Shown: piece by piece, positions 1 through 6,614 of the stretch | Position numbering within the stretch: the first letter of the stretch is position 1 | Layout of the letters: every line of letters begins with the position of its first letter | Source: CALMEH01 sp964548225 | GTDB lineage: Bacteria; Acidobacteriota; Blastocatellia; Pyrinomonadales; Pyrinomonadaceae | Direction: 5' to 3' | Assembly: GCA_964548225.1 (NCBI GenBank) | Contig: CAZJQP010000067.1 | Coordinates: forward strand, 1 to 28,810 | DNA: 28,810 nucleotides | The notes under the pieces: generated by a model | Seen by the model: only the letters and a program-made list of their open reading frames with translations | What the model was told of the DNA's origin: nothing | Database searches by the model: none | Position numbers and translations under genes: made by a program

Positions 1-955
1 CATCCGCCATATTTACGGGGTCAATTGATTCCATTCCGATAAAAATCCATCTGCCGCCCGAATCCGCGATTAGATCAACTAATTCTTCATCAGCCAGCAG
101 ATTTGCGCTGATTTGCGCCGTCCAAGGAATCGTTGCGCCTTTTTCAATCATCTCGCGCAGAAGACTTTTCAGACGTTTTTTGTTGATGGCGAGATTATCG
201 TCAATAAAGAAAATGACGATTTGGCTTTTTTCTTTTTTGGCGCGATCTTTGATTCGCAATATTTCTTCAATGACGTTTTCATTGGAGCGAAAACGAATCG
301 AATCGCCGAAAAATCCGGTAACGGTGCAGAATTCGCAACCGTAAGGACAACCGCGCCCCGTTTCCATCGGGACGACGAAAAATTTGCCCCAACCTTCGCG
401 TATTTTCGACATTACAGGCTGGAGAAATCGTGGAATCAAGCTGAATTGTTCCAAATCCAACGTTTCCCAGGGAATGTGCGGATAAGGTTGAAGCGAAGGT
501 TTTTTGTCGTTGCCTTTTGCGTCCGTTTCGGGCTGATAAACTTCTTTCAGTTCGCCGCGAGCCGCGTCTTCGACGATTAACGCCCAAGTTTCGTCGGCTT
601 CGCCAAGCGCAACTGCGTCGGCATATTGTTTGCCGCCATCTTTGCCCAGGGCTTCGTCGGGACATTCGGTAACGTGTGGTCCGCCCATGACGACTTTTAT
701 CCCGGCTTCGTGTAGAGCTTCGGCAACGTAATATGCCCGCGCAATCATCCGCGTCATTGCACCGATGCCGACAAGTTCGATGTTTTCTGCTTTGCAAAAC
801 TCAACAAGTTCTTCACGCGACATTGCTTTGGCATTGCCGTCAATCAAAACTACTTCGTGAGGCTTCGGTGTTAAGGCTTGAAGCAAAAACATCCAAAGAT
901 GCGGCATAAAATTTCTAGTTATACCGTTATCGGGATTGTAAAGCAAAATTTTCAT
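1..955 (-). CDS. B12-binding domain radical SAM protein (3' end cut by window edge)
   Basis: The first 318 codons are present and the C-terminus lies beyond the window. Residues 1-135 look like a cobalamin-binding Rossmann fold (MKILLYNPDN start, VLIDG near 36-40, GGPHVTECPDEA near 91-102, ALGEADE near 116-122). The radical SAM domain follows with the 4Fe-4S/SAM motif RGCPYGCEFC, giving C203-x3-C207-x2-C210. FIDDN near 250-254 and the GMES near 307-310 are typical of the barrel. Members of this family carry out B12-assisted methylation or other radical chemistry; the substrate cannot be read from sequence. The start ATG gives the expected family N-terminus. A short AT-rich gap and a hairpin separate it from the next gene. 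The family call is firm; the exact reaction is unknown. Confidence 0.88.
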   Translation of the reverse strand, partial: MKILLYNPDNGITRNFMPHLWMFLLQALTPKPHEVVLIDGNAKAMSREELVEFCKAENIELVGIGAMTRMIARAYYVAEALHEAGIKVVMGGPHVTECPDEALGKDGGKQYADAVALGEADETWALIVEDAARGELKEVYQPETDAKGNDKKPSLQPYPHIPWETLDLEQFSLIPRFLQPVMSKIREGWGKFFVVPMETGRGCPYGCEFCTVTGFFGDSIRFRSNENVIEEILRIKDRAKKEKSQIVIFFIDDNLAINKKRLKSLLREMIEKGATIPWTAQISANLLADEELVDLIADSGGRWIFIGMESIDPVNMAD

Positions 956-1045
956 TTATTATAAAGATGGAACTCTTAATAGATAGTTATACTCTTTTTT
1001 TTTAAATAAAGATAATTGAATTTGTTGAAAAGTCAAAGCACATAA

Positions 1046-1082
1046 CAAATGCGCTTGCTAAAAGAGTTAGCCAGCGCATTTG
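1046..1082. terminator. Long stem-loop between two genes, probable terminator
   Basis: CAAATGCGCT at 1046-1055 pairs perfectly with AGCGCATTTG at 1073-1082. Inside it, after one mismatch, GCTAA pairs with TTAGC around the loop AAGAG. The stem therefore has 15 pairs and one mismatch. It lies 18 bases past the stop of the Bax-inhibitor-like gene on the minus strand. The T-tract on that side is poor, so termination is inferred from position and stem strength. Confidence 0.6.
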
Positions 1083-1099
1083 TTTCTATATCTTAAGTT

Positions 1100-1819
1100 T
1101 TAGTCATCTGAACTTCCGAAGATGTTCAAAATATACCAAAATAGCAAGGCAATCGAAGCAAAAAGCGTAAGCGACGCGGCAACGTGCTGATTTGTATTGT
1201 AACGGTGCAAAACATTTGACGTTTCATACAAAATCGCCGTTCCTGCAAAGGCAACCATTACGAAGGCGAAAACACTTCCTAAACTAAAACCGAACAAGAT
1301 GCTGGCAACAATAAAGCCGAGTGCGACAAAACCGCCGATTGCCAAAATCGGACCTAAAAAGGAGAAATCCGATCGCGTCAGAAACACGACTGCCGTAATT
1401 CCTAAAAATAATCCGAGCGTAATGATTCCGGCTTTCATAATTACGTCCGCCGGATTGCTTGAAAATACCGCAATCTTAAAAAGCAAAGGGATAAAAATAA
1501 TTGCTTCGGCAACAACGTAGAGTCCGAGTCCGGCGTATTGCATTGCTTTGGAAGTTTGCGAATTTGCCCACCACGAGGCAAGCATCGAAACGCCCATAAA
1601 TGCGCCTAAAACCAACAGCCAAGACATTCCGCCGCCAAGACTGAAAACCGAAATAATCGAATTCGCAATGCCGGAAGCGAACAGATATGCCTCTAATCCG
1701 ACGAACGCCAAAATCGCCGCCGCGAGATGTAAATAAGTTTTGCGGATAAACTTTGCACGTTGTTCGGGCAAAGCGTTTGCCGCCGAGTTGTTTCCAAAAG
1801 TTGTGTCAAATATATTCAT
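1100..1819 (-). CDS. Bax inhibitor-1 / YccA family seven-helix membrane protein
   Basis: The protein has 239 residues and is almost entirely hydrophobic helices, about seven, after a polar N-terminus of about 28 residues. The family-like C-terminal segment is ILYETSNVLHRYNT near 196-209, followed by a last helix and the acidic end SSDD. This is the UPF0005/BI-1 pattern of YbhL and YccA. These inner-membrane proteins are linked to calcium leak or to modulation of membrane proteases such as FtsH; the role here is not known. I start at 1819 rather than at an upstream in-frame ATG (1969) because AAGGAAAAG lies just before this ATG and the family begins with a short polar head. It appears monocistronic, with a hairpin after its stop. 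Confidence 0.9.
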   Translation of the reverse strand: MNIFDTTFGNNSAANALPEQRAKFIRKTYLHLAAAILAFVGLEAYLFASGIANSIISVFSLGGGMSWLLVLGAFMGVSMLASWWANSQTSKAMQYAGLGLYVVAEAIIFIPLLFKIAVFSSNPADVIMKAGIITLGLFLGITAVVFLTRSDFSFLGPILAIGGFVALGFIVASILFGFSLGSVFAFVMVAFAGTAILYETSNVLHRYNTNQHVAASLTLFASIALLFWYILNIFGSSDD

Positions 1820-1970
1820 AATCTTTTCCTTAAAAAAAGTAAAACTTAGATGAAATTTTAGACCGTTCGTTTGCATTATCTCATAAAATTTCACGGTTTG
1901 AAAAAACATCATCTGCAAAATGCGGCTTTTTAGGTTGTTAATTTCACTGACAATTAATGGTAAAAACAAA

Positions 1971-1996
1971 AAGACGGCTCTTTTTTAAGCCGTCTT
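1971..1996 (-). terminator. Rho-independent-type terminator of the small frameshifted gene
   Basis: AAGACGGCT at 1971-1979 pairs with AGCCGTCTT at 1988-1996 around an AT-rich loop. On the minus strand the stem is followed by TTTTTGTTTTTACC, a usable T-tract. The TAA of the frameshifted reading frame (1985-1987) lies inside the loop and stem, as in compact small-gene units. Confidence 0.75.
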
Positions 1997-2213
1997 GTCT
2001 GTATTAAATACTGCGTTTGAATTAGTCGAAATCACAGCCTTTGATTCTGAAAATTGCCGGAATGAGCAGAATTGCTTTTTACCACCGACTTTTTCTTTGC
2101 TATCAACTTCCGCGCTTTCAACCGCTTCGTTTTTTATAATAACCTTACCGTCAATTCTACCGGTTTTACCGGCTTAAACTGTCCGGCGGTGTTTCGACTG
2201 AATTTTCTATCAT
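1985..2213 (-). pseudogene. Small gene (~75 codons) interrupted by a frameshift, unknown function
   Basis: From ATG at 2213 the frame reads MIENSVETPPDSLSR and stops at 2166. In a neighbouring frame, coding-like sequence continues as GKTGRIDGKVIIKNEAVE, later KEKVGGKKQFCSFRQF, ending NTDKTA and TAA at 1985. The span is 229 bases, one more than a multiple of three, so a single-base change would restore about 75 codons. A third frame also reads plausibly for a few codons (QFKPVKPVE), so two shifts cannot be excluded. The ribosome binding site is unusually strong: GGGAGGTGAT at 2219-2228, five bases before ATG. A TTGACA box lies upstream and a terminator downstream. I do not recognise the product. 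It could be a recent pseudogene, a programmed frameshift or an assembly error. Confidence 0.5.
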
Positions 2214-2237
2214 ATCTTATCACCTCCCTTGATTTTT

Positions 2238-2266
2238 AAATTAGCCGAAAAGAAATGATTTGTCAA
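2238..2266 (-). promoter_or_regulatory. Candidate sigma-70-type promoter for the small frameshifted gene
   Basis: On the minus strand TTGACA (2266-2261) is followed by 17 bases and TAATTT (2243-2238). The -35 box is perfect and the -10 box is weak. It ends about ten bases before the strong ribosome binding site of the small gene and lies right after the stop of the nucleotidyltransferase fusion, so the small gene could be its own transcription unit. Confidence 0.45.
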
Positions 2267-2292
2267 AACATTTTTTCGCTGAAAATGGAAAA

Positions 2293-3471
2293 TTATTTTA
2301 CTTTTTTTGAAAGCACGGCTTTTTGCAGTTTTTCCAAAATTCCGTGCGGGTCGTGGAGAATTTTCATTCCGTCCTTAATAATTCGACGCGCTTCGTCATT
2401 GACAGGCAAATCAGCCCATTCGGGGTTGACGAAGTTATATTCAATCTGCCCGTTCTCTTCGCGGAAAAAAGAGCGAATCGTTTCACCGCTAAACCATTTT
2501 TCGCGCCGTGCGTAACGAAATCTGCCGAAACCTGAAACAAAACTGTCATTTTCAAAATGCTTACTGATATCAGGTGTCAGAACCAGCACGTCAATATCCG
2601 AATCAGGTCGTGCCGTGCCGTGAATTTGCGAGCCGAACATCGCAATTCCGACAATTTCGGGAAAGCGGATTTGCGTCGGCGCGGGTAGAAGCCAAAAAAG
2701 GTCTTGAAGTCGCAATGGCGGCAAAACTTCCTTTCGTTTGAGCTTTTGGTCAAGCAACGCATCAGCATCTTTTTTATCAACCCAGACATCGTTGTCCCAA
2801 TCATAAAATTCCAGACCGGGAAAGCGCAGTTTGTATTGATAATTCGGGTTTTGTTTGAGGTAATGACCGAGATAATAAAATTCTTTTTTCTTGCGGACGG
2901 CATATTGCATTTCGAGCAAAACCGTCAAAATTCCGAGACTTCTTTGCGGCTCGTCAATGTCCCATATCGCTGAATTGCTTTGAATTGCTCTTTCGGAAAC
3001 TTCAAAAAAACTGCAACCGACAAGACGGCGATTTTTGAAAATGCAGAGTTCCATATCTTTTGTCGGATAGCGTCCCGGATGACGATATTTTTGAAAGAGA
3101 GTTTCGTAAGGCTTTTCATCGTAACGGGTGTAATGTTTTTCGTAAAGAGATTGTTTGCGCGGTGTGATGCGGCACGGGCGAATGATGCTTTTCAAATCGG
3201 CGTTTTTTTTCAGCACGCGGCGCAAACTTTTGGTCAAAACAAAGTCTTTGAGCCGATAGCGTGTGCGGAAACTGCGCCAATATCTGCCGTCGTAATTGTC
3301 GCTGTCATTGCGGGTAAATTCAAAACTCGAATGCGACCAGCCTTTTTCCCACCAAGCATCTACATCAGGTTCGTGGACTAAACGACTTTCGCAAATCGTT
3401 TCATATTCGTTGTGTTCAAGATATTTTTCGTCTTCGTCGGCTATAAAAATAATGTCTTCGTCTTTGGACAT
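2293..3471 (-). CDS. Fusion: arginyl/leucyl-tRNA-protein transferase-like domain + MNT-type nucleotidyltransferase
   Basis: This 392-residue protein has two parts. Residues ~30-230 resemble the bacterial Bpt/Ate aminoacyl-transferase fold: a WEKGWSHSSFEF segment near 41-52, then SLRRVLKKNADL near 82-93. LYEKHYTRYDE near 109-119, DEPQRSLGILTVLLEMQYA near 173-191 and YYLGHYLKQNPNYQYKLRF near 199-217 follow. The N-terminal cysteines usual in Ate/Bpt are not evident, so the transferase may be divergent. Residues ~268-392 carry the nucleotidyltransferase signature GSQIHGTARPDSDIDVLVL (280-298) with D292 and D294 as likely metal ligands and E344 as a possible third. MNT enzymes transfer nucleotides to small molecules or proteins. 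The substrate is unknown. It lies 53 bases after an FN3-like gene on the same strand. Family resemblance is from memory, not from a search. Confidence 0.7.
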   Translation of the reverse strand: MSKDEDIIFIADEDEKYLEHNEYETICESRLVHEPDVDAWWEKGWSHSSFEFTRNDSDNYDGRYWRSFRTRYRLKDFVLTKSLRRVLKKNADLKSIIRPCRITPRKQSLYEKHYTRYDEKPYETLFQKYRHPGRYPTKDMELCIFKNRRLVGCSFFEVSERAIQSNSAIWDIDEPQRSLGILTVLLEMQYAVRKKKEFYYLGHYLKQNPNYQYKLRFPGLEFYDWDNDVWVDKKDADALLDQKLKRKEVLPPLRLQDLFWLLPAPTQIRFPEIVGIAMFGSQIHGTARPDSDIDVLVLTPDISKHFENDSFVSGFGRFRYARREKWFSGETIRSFFREENGQIEYNFVNPEWADLPVNDEARRIIKDGMKILHDPHGILEKLQKAVLSKKVK

Positions 3472-3524
3472 TGCTCCGATACCTCAAAAAAGTTATTTCA
3501 AAAACGCCTTGCACCAAATTTTAT

Positions 3525-4034
3525 TTATTTCCGAATCACGCGCATCACTTCCGACGGCGAACTTTCCGCGCCGTGCGAATCAACCGCTCGAATGTAATAA
3601 AAATAAACTTCGCCCGATTCGACACCTTCATCTTTAAATTCGGTTGTCGGCAAAAGCTCTTGATTTCTTTTCTCCCAACGCTCAAGCGGCACGTTTTCGT
3701 CTGCTGAACGATAGATATTGTAACCTGCAAAGTTTGCCAGAGGATTTTGCGAAAATTGCTTTCCGGCGTGGTCGGTGTAAGTCGTTTTCGGGACAATCGG
3801 CGCACTTTCCGAGCCGTCGGCAAAGGCTTGCGTTAATTTATAAAAATATCTTTCGCCGATACGCGCCGTCAGGTCATTAAAATCTCCTTCCGCAATCGGC
3901 TCGTCCGTGATGCGTTCCCAAAAGACAAACGGCAGATTTTCATTCACCGAACGATAGACATGGAAGCCGATATATTTTCGTTCTACTTTTTGCAGGAACT
4001 TCTTTTTTTTCTTTCGCAGAAGTTTTTTGTTCAT
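3525..4034 (-). CDS. Lysine-headed protein with two fibronectin-III-like repeats (paralogue A)
   Basis: This 169-residue protein has a very basic start, MNKKLLRKKKKKFLQK, and no signal peptide. Two repeats follow. The first contains GFHVYRSVNENLPFVFWERI, a YFYKLTQAFADGSESAP strand region and a linker. The second has GYNIYRSADENVPLERWEKR and then VYFYYIRAVDSHGAESSPSE. The shared pattern is YRS-x-D/N-x-N-x-P-x3-WE-R/K, then F-x-D, an aromatic FYYY strand, and G-x-ES-x-P. The end of each repeat (Y-x-Y, A-V-D-x-x-G-x-ES-x-PS) is typical of fibronectin type III domains. Two paralogues lie at 5441-5962 and 5971-6492. The upstream ribosome binding site is weak. No enzymatic residues are visible; a binding or scaffold role is only a guess. 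Confidence 0.75.
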   Translation of the reverse strand: MNKKLLRKKKKKFLQKVERKYIGFHVYRSVNENLPFVFWERITDEPIAEGDFNDLTARIGERYFYKLTQAFADGSESAPIVPKTTYTDHAGKQFSQNPLANFAGYNIYRSADENVPLERWEKRNQELLPTTEFKDEGVESGEVYFYYIRAVDSHGAESSPSEVMRVIRK

Positions 4035-4217
4035 AGTTTGCTGACGATTTTATTAAGATTTCAATGGTTGGAAAAAGTTTCCTAAAATAATATTATATGC
4101 TAAGAATCGGATATTTACAGCAGACTTTAGTCAATTCGGCGGGTAAAGCCCAACTGAAATTTAGTTAAAAGAGTTCTAAAGATCTTAGATAAACATCCAA
4201 ATCACTTCAATTAAATT

Positions 4218-5375
4218 ATGAAAATTAACAACACATTAATGACAATCGGGCTTACATTTGTGTTTTTGGCGACGGTTTTTGGGCAAACTCCGATTCCCGA
4301 AGTTGAGCCGAACGGAACGACGGCACAAGCTGATGCCGCGCCGATTTTGGTTACTTCGACAACTACTCTTTCAGGGGCAATATCGCCGGTTGCCGATGTT
4401 GATACTTTTAGAGTTTCTCTCGCTGCGGCGGGCGTTGTGCATTTTGAAACATTTACCAATTTGCAGGCGACTGATTGCGATGCGACGACGATGGATGTGC
4501 GGCTTTATGATTCAGTCGGCACACCGATTCTTGCCGATACCACAGGTTTTGGCATTCGGCAATGCGGGTCAATTTTGATGCCGTTGGCGGCGGGGGGTTA
4601 TTATATTCGCAACGAAGAGCGCGGCAATAACGCGACTGTTCCATTCTATACGCTGCGCGTAACTTTTATGACGAACAGCGGATCTGAAGCCGAGCCGAAT
4701 GATGCTTTGGGGCAGGCAAATTTGATTTCCGTGCCGCCGTCGTTTATTTTCGGCGACCATTCGGTCAACACGGATTCGGACTATTATGTGCTTACGCTTG
4801 CCGCCGGACAATCAGTGCGGGCGGAGATTATCGAAGGCGACAGGGCAGTTGAAACTTGTGAATCAAACGGCGTTGACAGCCGCTTAACGCTTTACAATTC
4901 GGTCGGCACGATACTGGTTGACGATGATGATGATGGACGCGGGTTTTGTTCGCTGATTGACGGCAGGGGAACGACTCCGCTTGACTTTAACGCGAGTAAT
5001 CTTCCGGCGGGGATTTATTATCTGCAAGTTCGGGCATCATCGTTTTCACAAACAAGTCCCGCCGGACAATTTATCTATCGTTTAGCGATTGAACTGACGA
5101 GTGCGCCAACGGCGGCGACGGTTTCCATCGACGGCAGAGTTGCGGACGAAAACGGCAGAGCGGTTACCAATACGATGGTTGTGATAACCGATTCGGCGGG
5201 AAACACGCGAACGGCGCGTCCGTCATCGTTTGGTTACTATCGGTTTGACGGCATCGAGGTTGGGCAAAATTACGTTATCACCGTAAATTCAAAACGCTAT
5301 ACGATGCCGCCGCGTTTGGTTTCGGTCGCGGATCAAATCAGCGATTTGGATTTAACGGTTACGCCGCACGAATAG
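4218..5375 (+). CDS. Secreted protein with two pre-peptidase (PPC-like) domains and a carboxypeptidase-regulatory-like domain
   Basis: This 385-residue protein has a signal peptide at about 1-22 (hydrophobic core LMTIGLTFVFLATV, likely cut after VFG). Two bacterial pre-peptidase C-terminal-like domains follow. The first opens with EVEPNGT near 28-34 and the second with EAEPNDALGQAN near 157-168. Each has a DxDxY/F strand, an L-x-LY motif and a G-Y/IYYLQVR-type final strand. Residues ~302-380 form a carboxypeptidase-regulatory-like beta domain (SIDGRVADENGRAV, then FGYYRFDGIEVGQNYVITV). Such domains usually decorate larger proteases or surface proteins; here they stand alone with no catalytic module. 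Four cysteines in the two PPC domains may form disulfides. It is transcribed opposite to the FN3-like genes on both sides and ends at a terminator shared with the convergent gene. Confidence 0.82.
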   Translation: MKINNTLMTIGLTFVFLATVFGQTPIPEVEPNGTTAQADAAPILVTSTTTLSGAISPVADVDTFRVSLAAAGVVHFETFTNLQATDCDATTMDVRLYDSVGTPILADTTGFGIRQCGSILMPLAAGGYYIRNEERGNNATVPFYTLRVTFMTNSGSEAEPNDALGQANLISVPPSFIFGDHSVNTDSDYYVLTLAAGQSVRAEIIEGDRAVETCESNGVDSRLTLYNSVGTILVDDDDDGRGFCSLIDGRGTTPLDFNASNLPAGIYYLQVRASSFSQTSPAGQFIYRLAIELTSAPTAATVSIDGRVADENGRAVTNTMVVITDSAGNTRTARPSSFGYYRFDGIEVGQNYVITVNSKRYTMPPRLVSVADQISDLDLTVTPHE

Positions 5376-5418
5376 CTTTTGGACGGCGTTCTTAAAAATT
5401 GGCGGGTAGTAAAAAAAA

Positions 5419-5442
5419 GCGGCTCATTTGAGTCGCCTTTTT
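5419..5442. terminator. Bidirectional terminator between convergent genes
   Basis: GCGGCTC at 5419-5425 and GAGTCGC at 5430-5436 form a seven-pair stem with one G-U. On the plus strand it is followed by CTTTTTATTTC and on the minus strand by a run of eight T. It can serve both the secreted PPC protein (stop at 5375) and the FN3-like gene ending at 5441. Confidence 0.85.
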
Positions 5443-5962
5443 ATTTCGCCGTTGCGCTGATGATTTCGGATGGAAGGCTTGTTAAACCTCCGACGTTAAC
5501 CGAAACAACGTAGTAATAATAGGTTACGCCGGAAGTTAAGCCTTCGTCCTTGAAGCCGGTGGTCGGCAGAAGTTCTTCGTTGCGGCGTTCCCATTGGTCG
5601 AGCGGTAAATTGCGGTCAGTCGAGCGATAAATGTGGTATCCGGCAATTTCGTTCAGCGGATTTTGATCGCGGCTTTCGATTTCACGCTCCGACAGATTTT
5701 GTCCTTTGGGCGTTTTCGGCTCGCTTTCTTTGCCGTGAATATCAACTTCCGTATATTTGTAAAACCATAGCGGATTGCCGTCGTCGTCTAACGAATCGGA
5801 AAATTCAAGCCGCTTCTGAGGCTTGCCCGTAATCCGCTCCCAATCGGAAAAAAGCGCGTCCTTATCTTTCGAGCGATAAAGATGAAAGCCCGCAAATTTA
5901 TTTACCATAAACTTGAAGCCGTGATATTTTTTCTTTAGCTTTTTATTTTTTTTTAAGTCCAT
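5441..5962 (-). CDS. Lysine-headed protein with two fibronectin-III-like repeats (paralogue B)
   Basis: This 173-residue protein is a paralogue of the gene at 3525-4034. The basic head is MDLKKNKKLKKKYHGFKF. Repeat 1 has GFHLYRSKDKDALFSDWERI, then WFYKYTEVDIHGKESEP. Repeat 2 has GYHIYRSTDRNLPLDQWERR, then YYYYVVSVNVGGLTSLPSE. The stretch ELLPTTGFKDEG near the middle of repeat 2 is nearly the same as in paralogue A, so the two are close copies. The start at 5962 is chosen because AGAGGT lies five bases before it and the head aligns with paralogue C; the longer frame upstream has no such signal. It sits eight bases after the stop of paralogue C, so the two are cotranscribed. A run of nine A lies in codons 3-6. 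The function is unknown. Confidence 0.75.
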   Translation of the reverse strand: MDLKKNKKLKKKYHGFKFMVNKFAGFHLYRSKDKDALFSDWERITGKPQKRLEFSDSLDDDGNPLWFYKYTEVDIHGKESEPKTPKGQNLSEREIESRDQNPLNEIAGYHIYRSTDRNLPLDQWERRNEELLPTTGFKDEGLTSGVTYYYYVVSVNVGGLTSLPSEIISATAK

Positions 5963-5970
5963 ATTACCTC

Positions 5971-6492
5971 TCACGGTCGCGGCACGATTCTTTGCACGTC
6001 TGACGGCAGTCCCATCTCGTCGCCAAGCGCGTTGACGTATTTTCCATAAAAATAAAACGGTTCTTTGACGGGACATTTAAATTGTTGGTCTTGTATCTTT
6101 TGCGGCTTGTCGAACATTTTTGTCCATTCTTCAAGCGGCAAATCGGGGTCGGTTGACCAATAATAATTTATTCCGACAATAAAGGCTTCCGGCGTGCGCG
6201 GCAAGGTGTCGCCATTGAAAGTATAAGTATCTTTCGACACCATTATCGGCTCGCTTTCGTTGCCGAATTCGTCAACCTCCGTGTGCTGATAATAATAAAA
6301 CTTCATATTCTCCTCAGCATCGCGGTCGCGGTAATTTTCGCCGCAATAAGGCTTTTTAGTAATCCGCTCCCACTCGGAAAACGGCGCGTTTTTATCCTCC
6401 GAACGATAAATATGCACCGGAGTAAATTTACGATATTCAATTTGTATCCTTGAAACCTTGCGCTTTAGCTTCTTCATCTTCTTTAAATCCAT
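5971..6492 (-). CDS. Lysine-headed protein with two fibronectin-III-like repeats (paralogue C)
   Basis: This 173-residue protein is the first gene of a two-gene unit with paralogue B. The head is MDLKKMKKLKRKVSRIQIEY. Repeat 1 keeps the family motif (VHIYRSEDKNAPFSEWERI, then FYYYQHTEVDEFGNESEP). Repeat 2 is more diverged (INYYWSTDPDLPLEEWTK, then FYFYGKYVNALGDEMGLPSD), with YWS replacing YRS. The start at 6492 follows a perfect AGGAGG four bases upstream, which settles it over a longer frame. There is no signal peptide or membrane helix, so it is probably cytoplasmic. The terminator of the upstream pckG-like gene ends about 90 bases before it, so it likely has its own promoter in that gap. 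No catalytic motif is visible. Confidence 0.72.
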   Translation of the reverse strand: MDLKKMKKLKRKVSRIQIEYRKFTPVHIYRSEDKNAPFSEWERITKKPYCGENYRDRDAEENMKFYYYQHTEVDEFGNESEPIMVSKDTYTFNGDTLPRTPEAFIVGINYYWSTDPDLPLEEWTKMFDKPQKIQDQQFKCPVKEPFYFYGKYVNALGDEMGLPSDVQRIVPRP

Positions 6493-6582
6493 AAAACCTC
6501 CTCTGAGCCATAAATATTTTGTGAATACTTGATTTATAAGCCAAAATCCGCCAAATTGCAACAAGTTTTTTGCCGAAACAAA

Positions 6583-6610
6583 AAAGGCGATTCGGTATTG
6601 AATCGCCTTT
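6583..6610 (-). terminator. Rho-independent terminator of the PEP carboxykinase gene
   Basis: AAAGGCGATTC at 6583-6593 pairs perfectly with GAATCGCCTTT at 6600-6610 around a six-base loop. On the minus strand it is followed by TTTTGTTTCGG. It lies five bases past the carboxykinase stop. Confidence 0.88.
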
Positions 6611-6614
6611 CATT

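Noticed and set aside
113..797. Open frames on both strands within the first kilobase other than the radical SAM frame
   Set aside because: They are arginine- or phenylalanine-rich, match no family, and overlap the radical SAM gene whose motifs are clear.
4140..4200. Short palindrome TCTAAAGATCTTAGA in the divergent gap before the PPC protein gene
   Set aside because: Five-base arms in AT-rich DNA are expected by chance and no second copy was seen.
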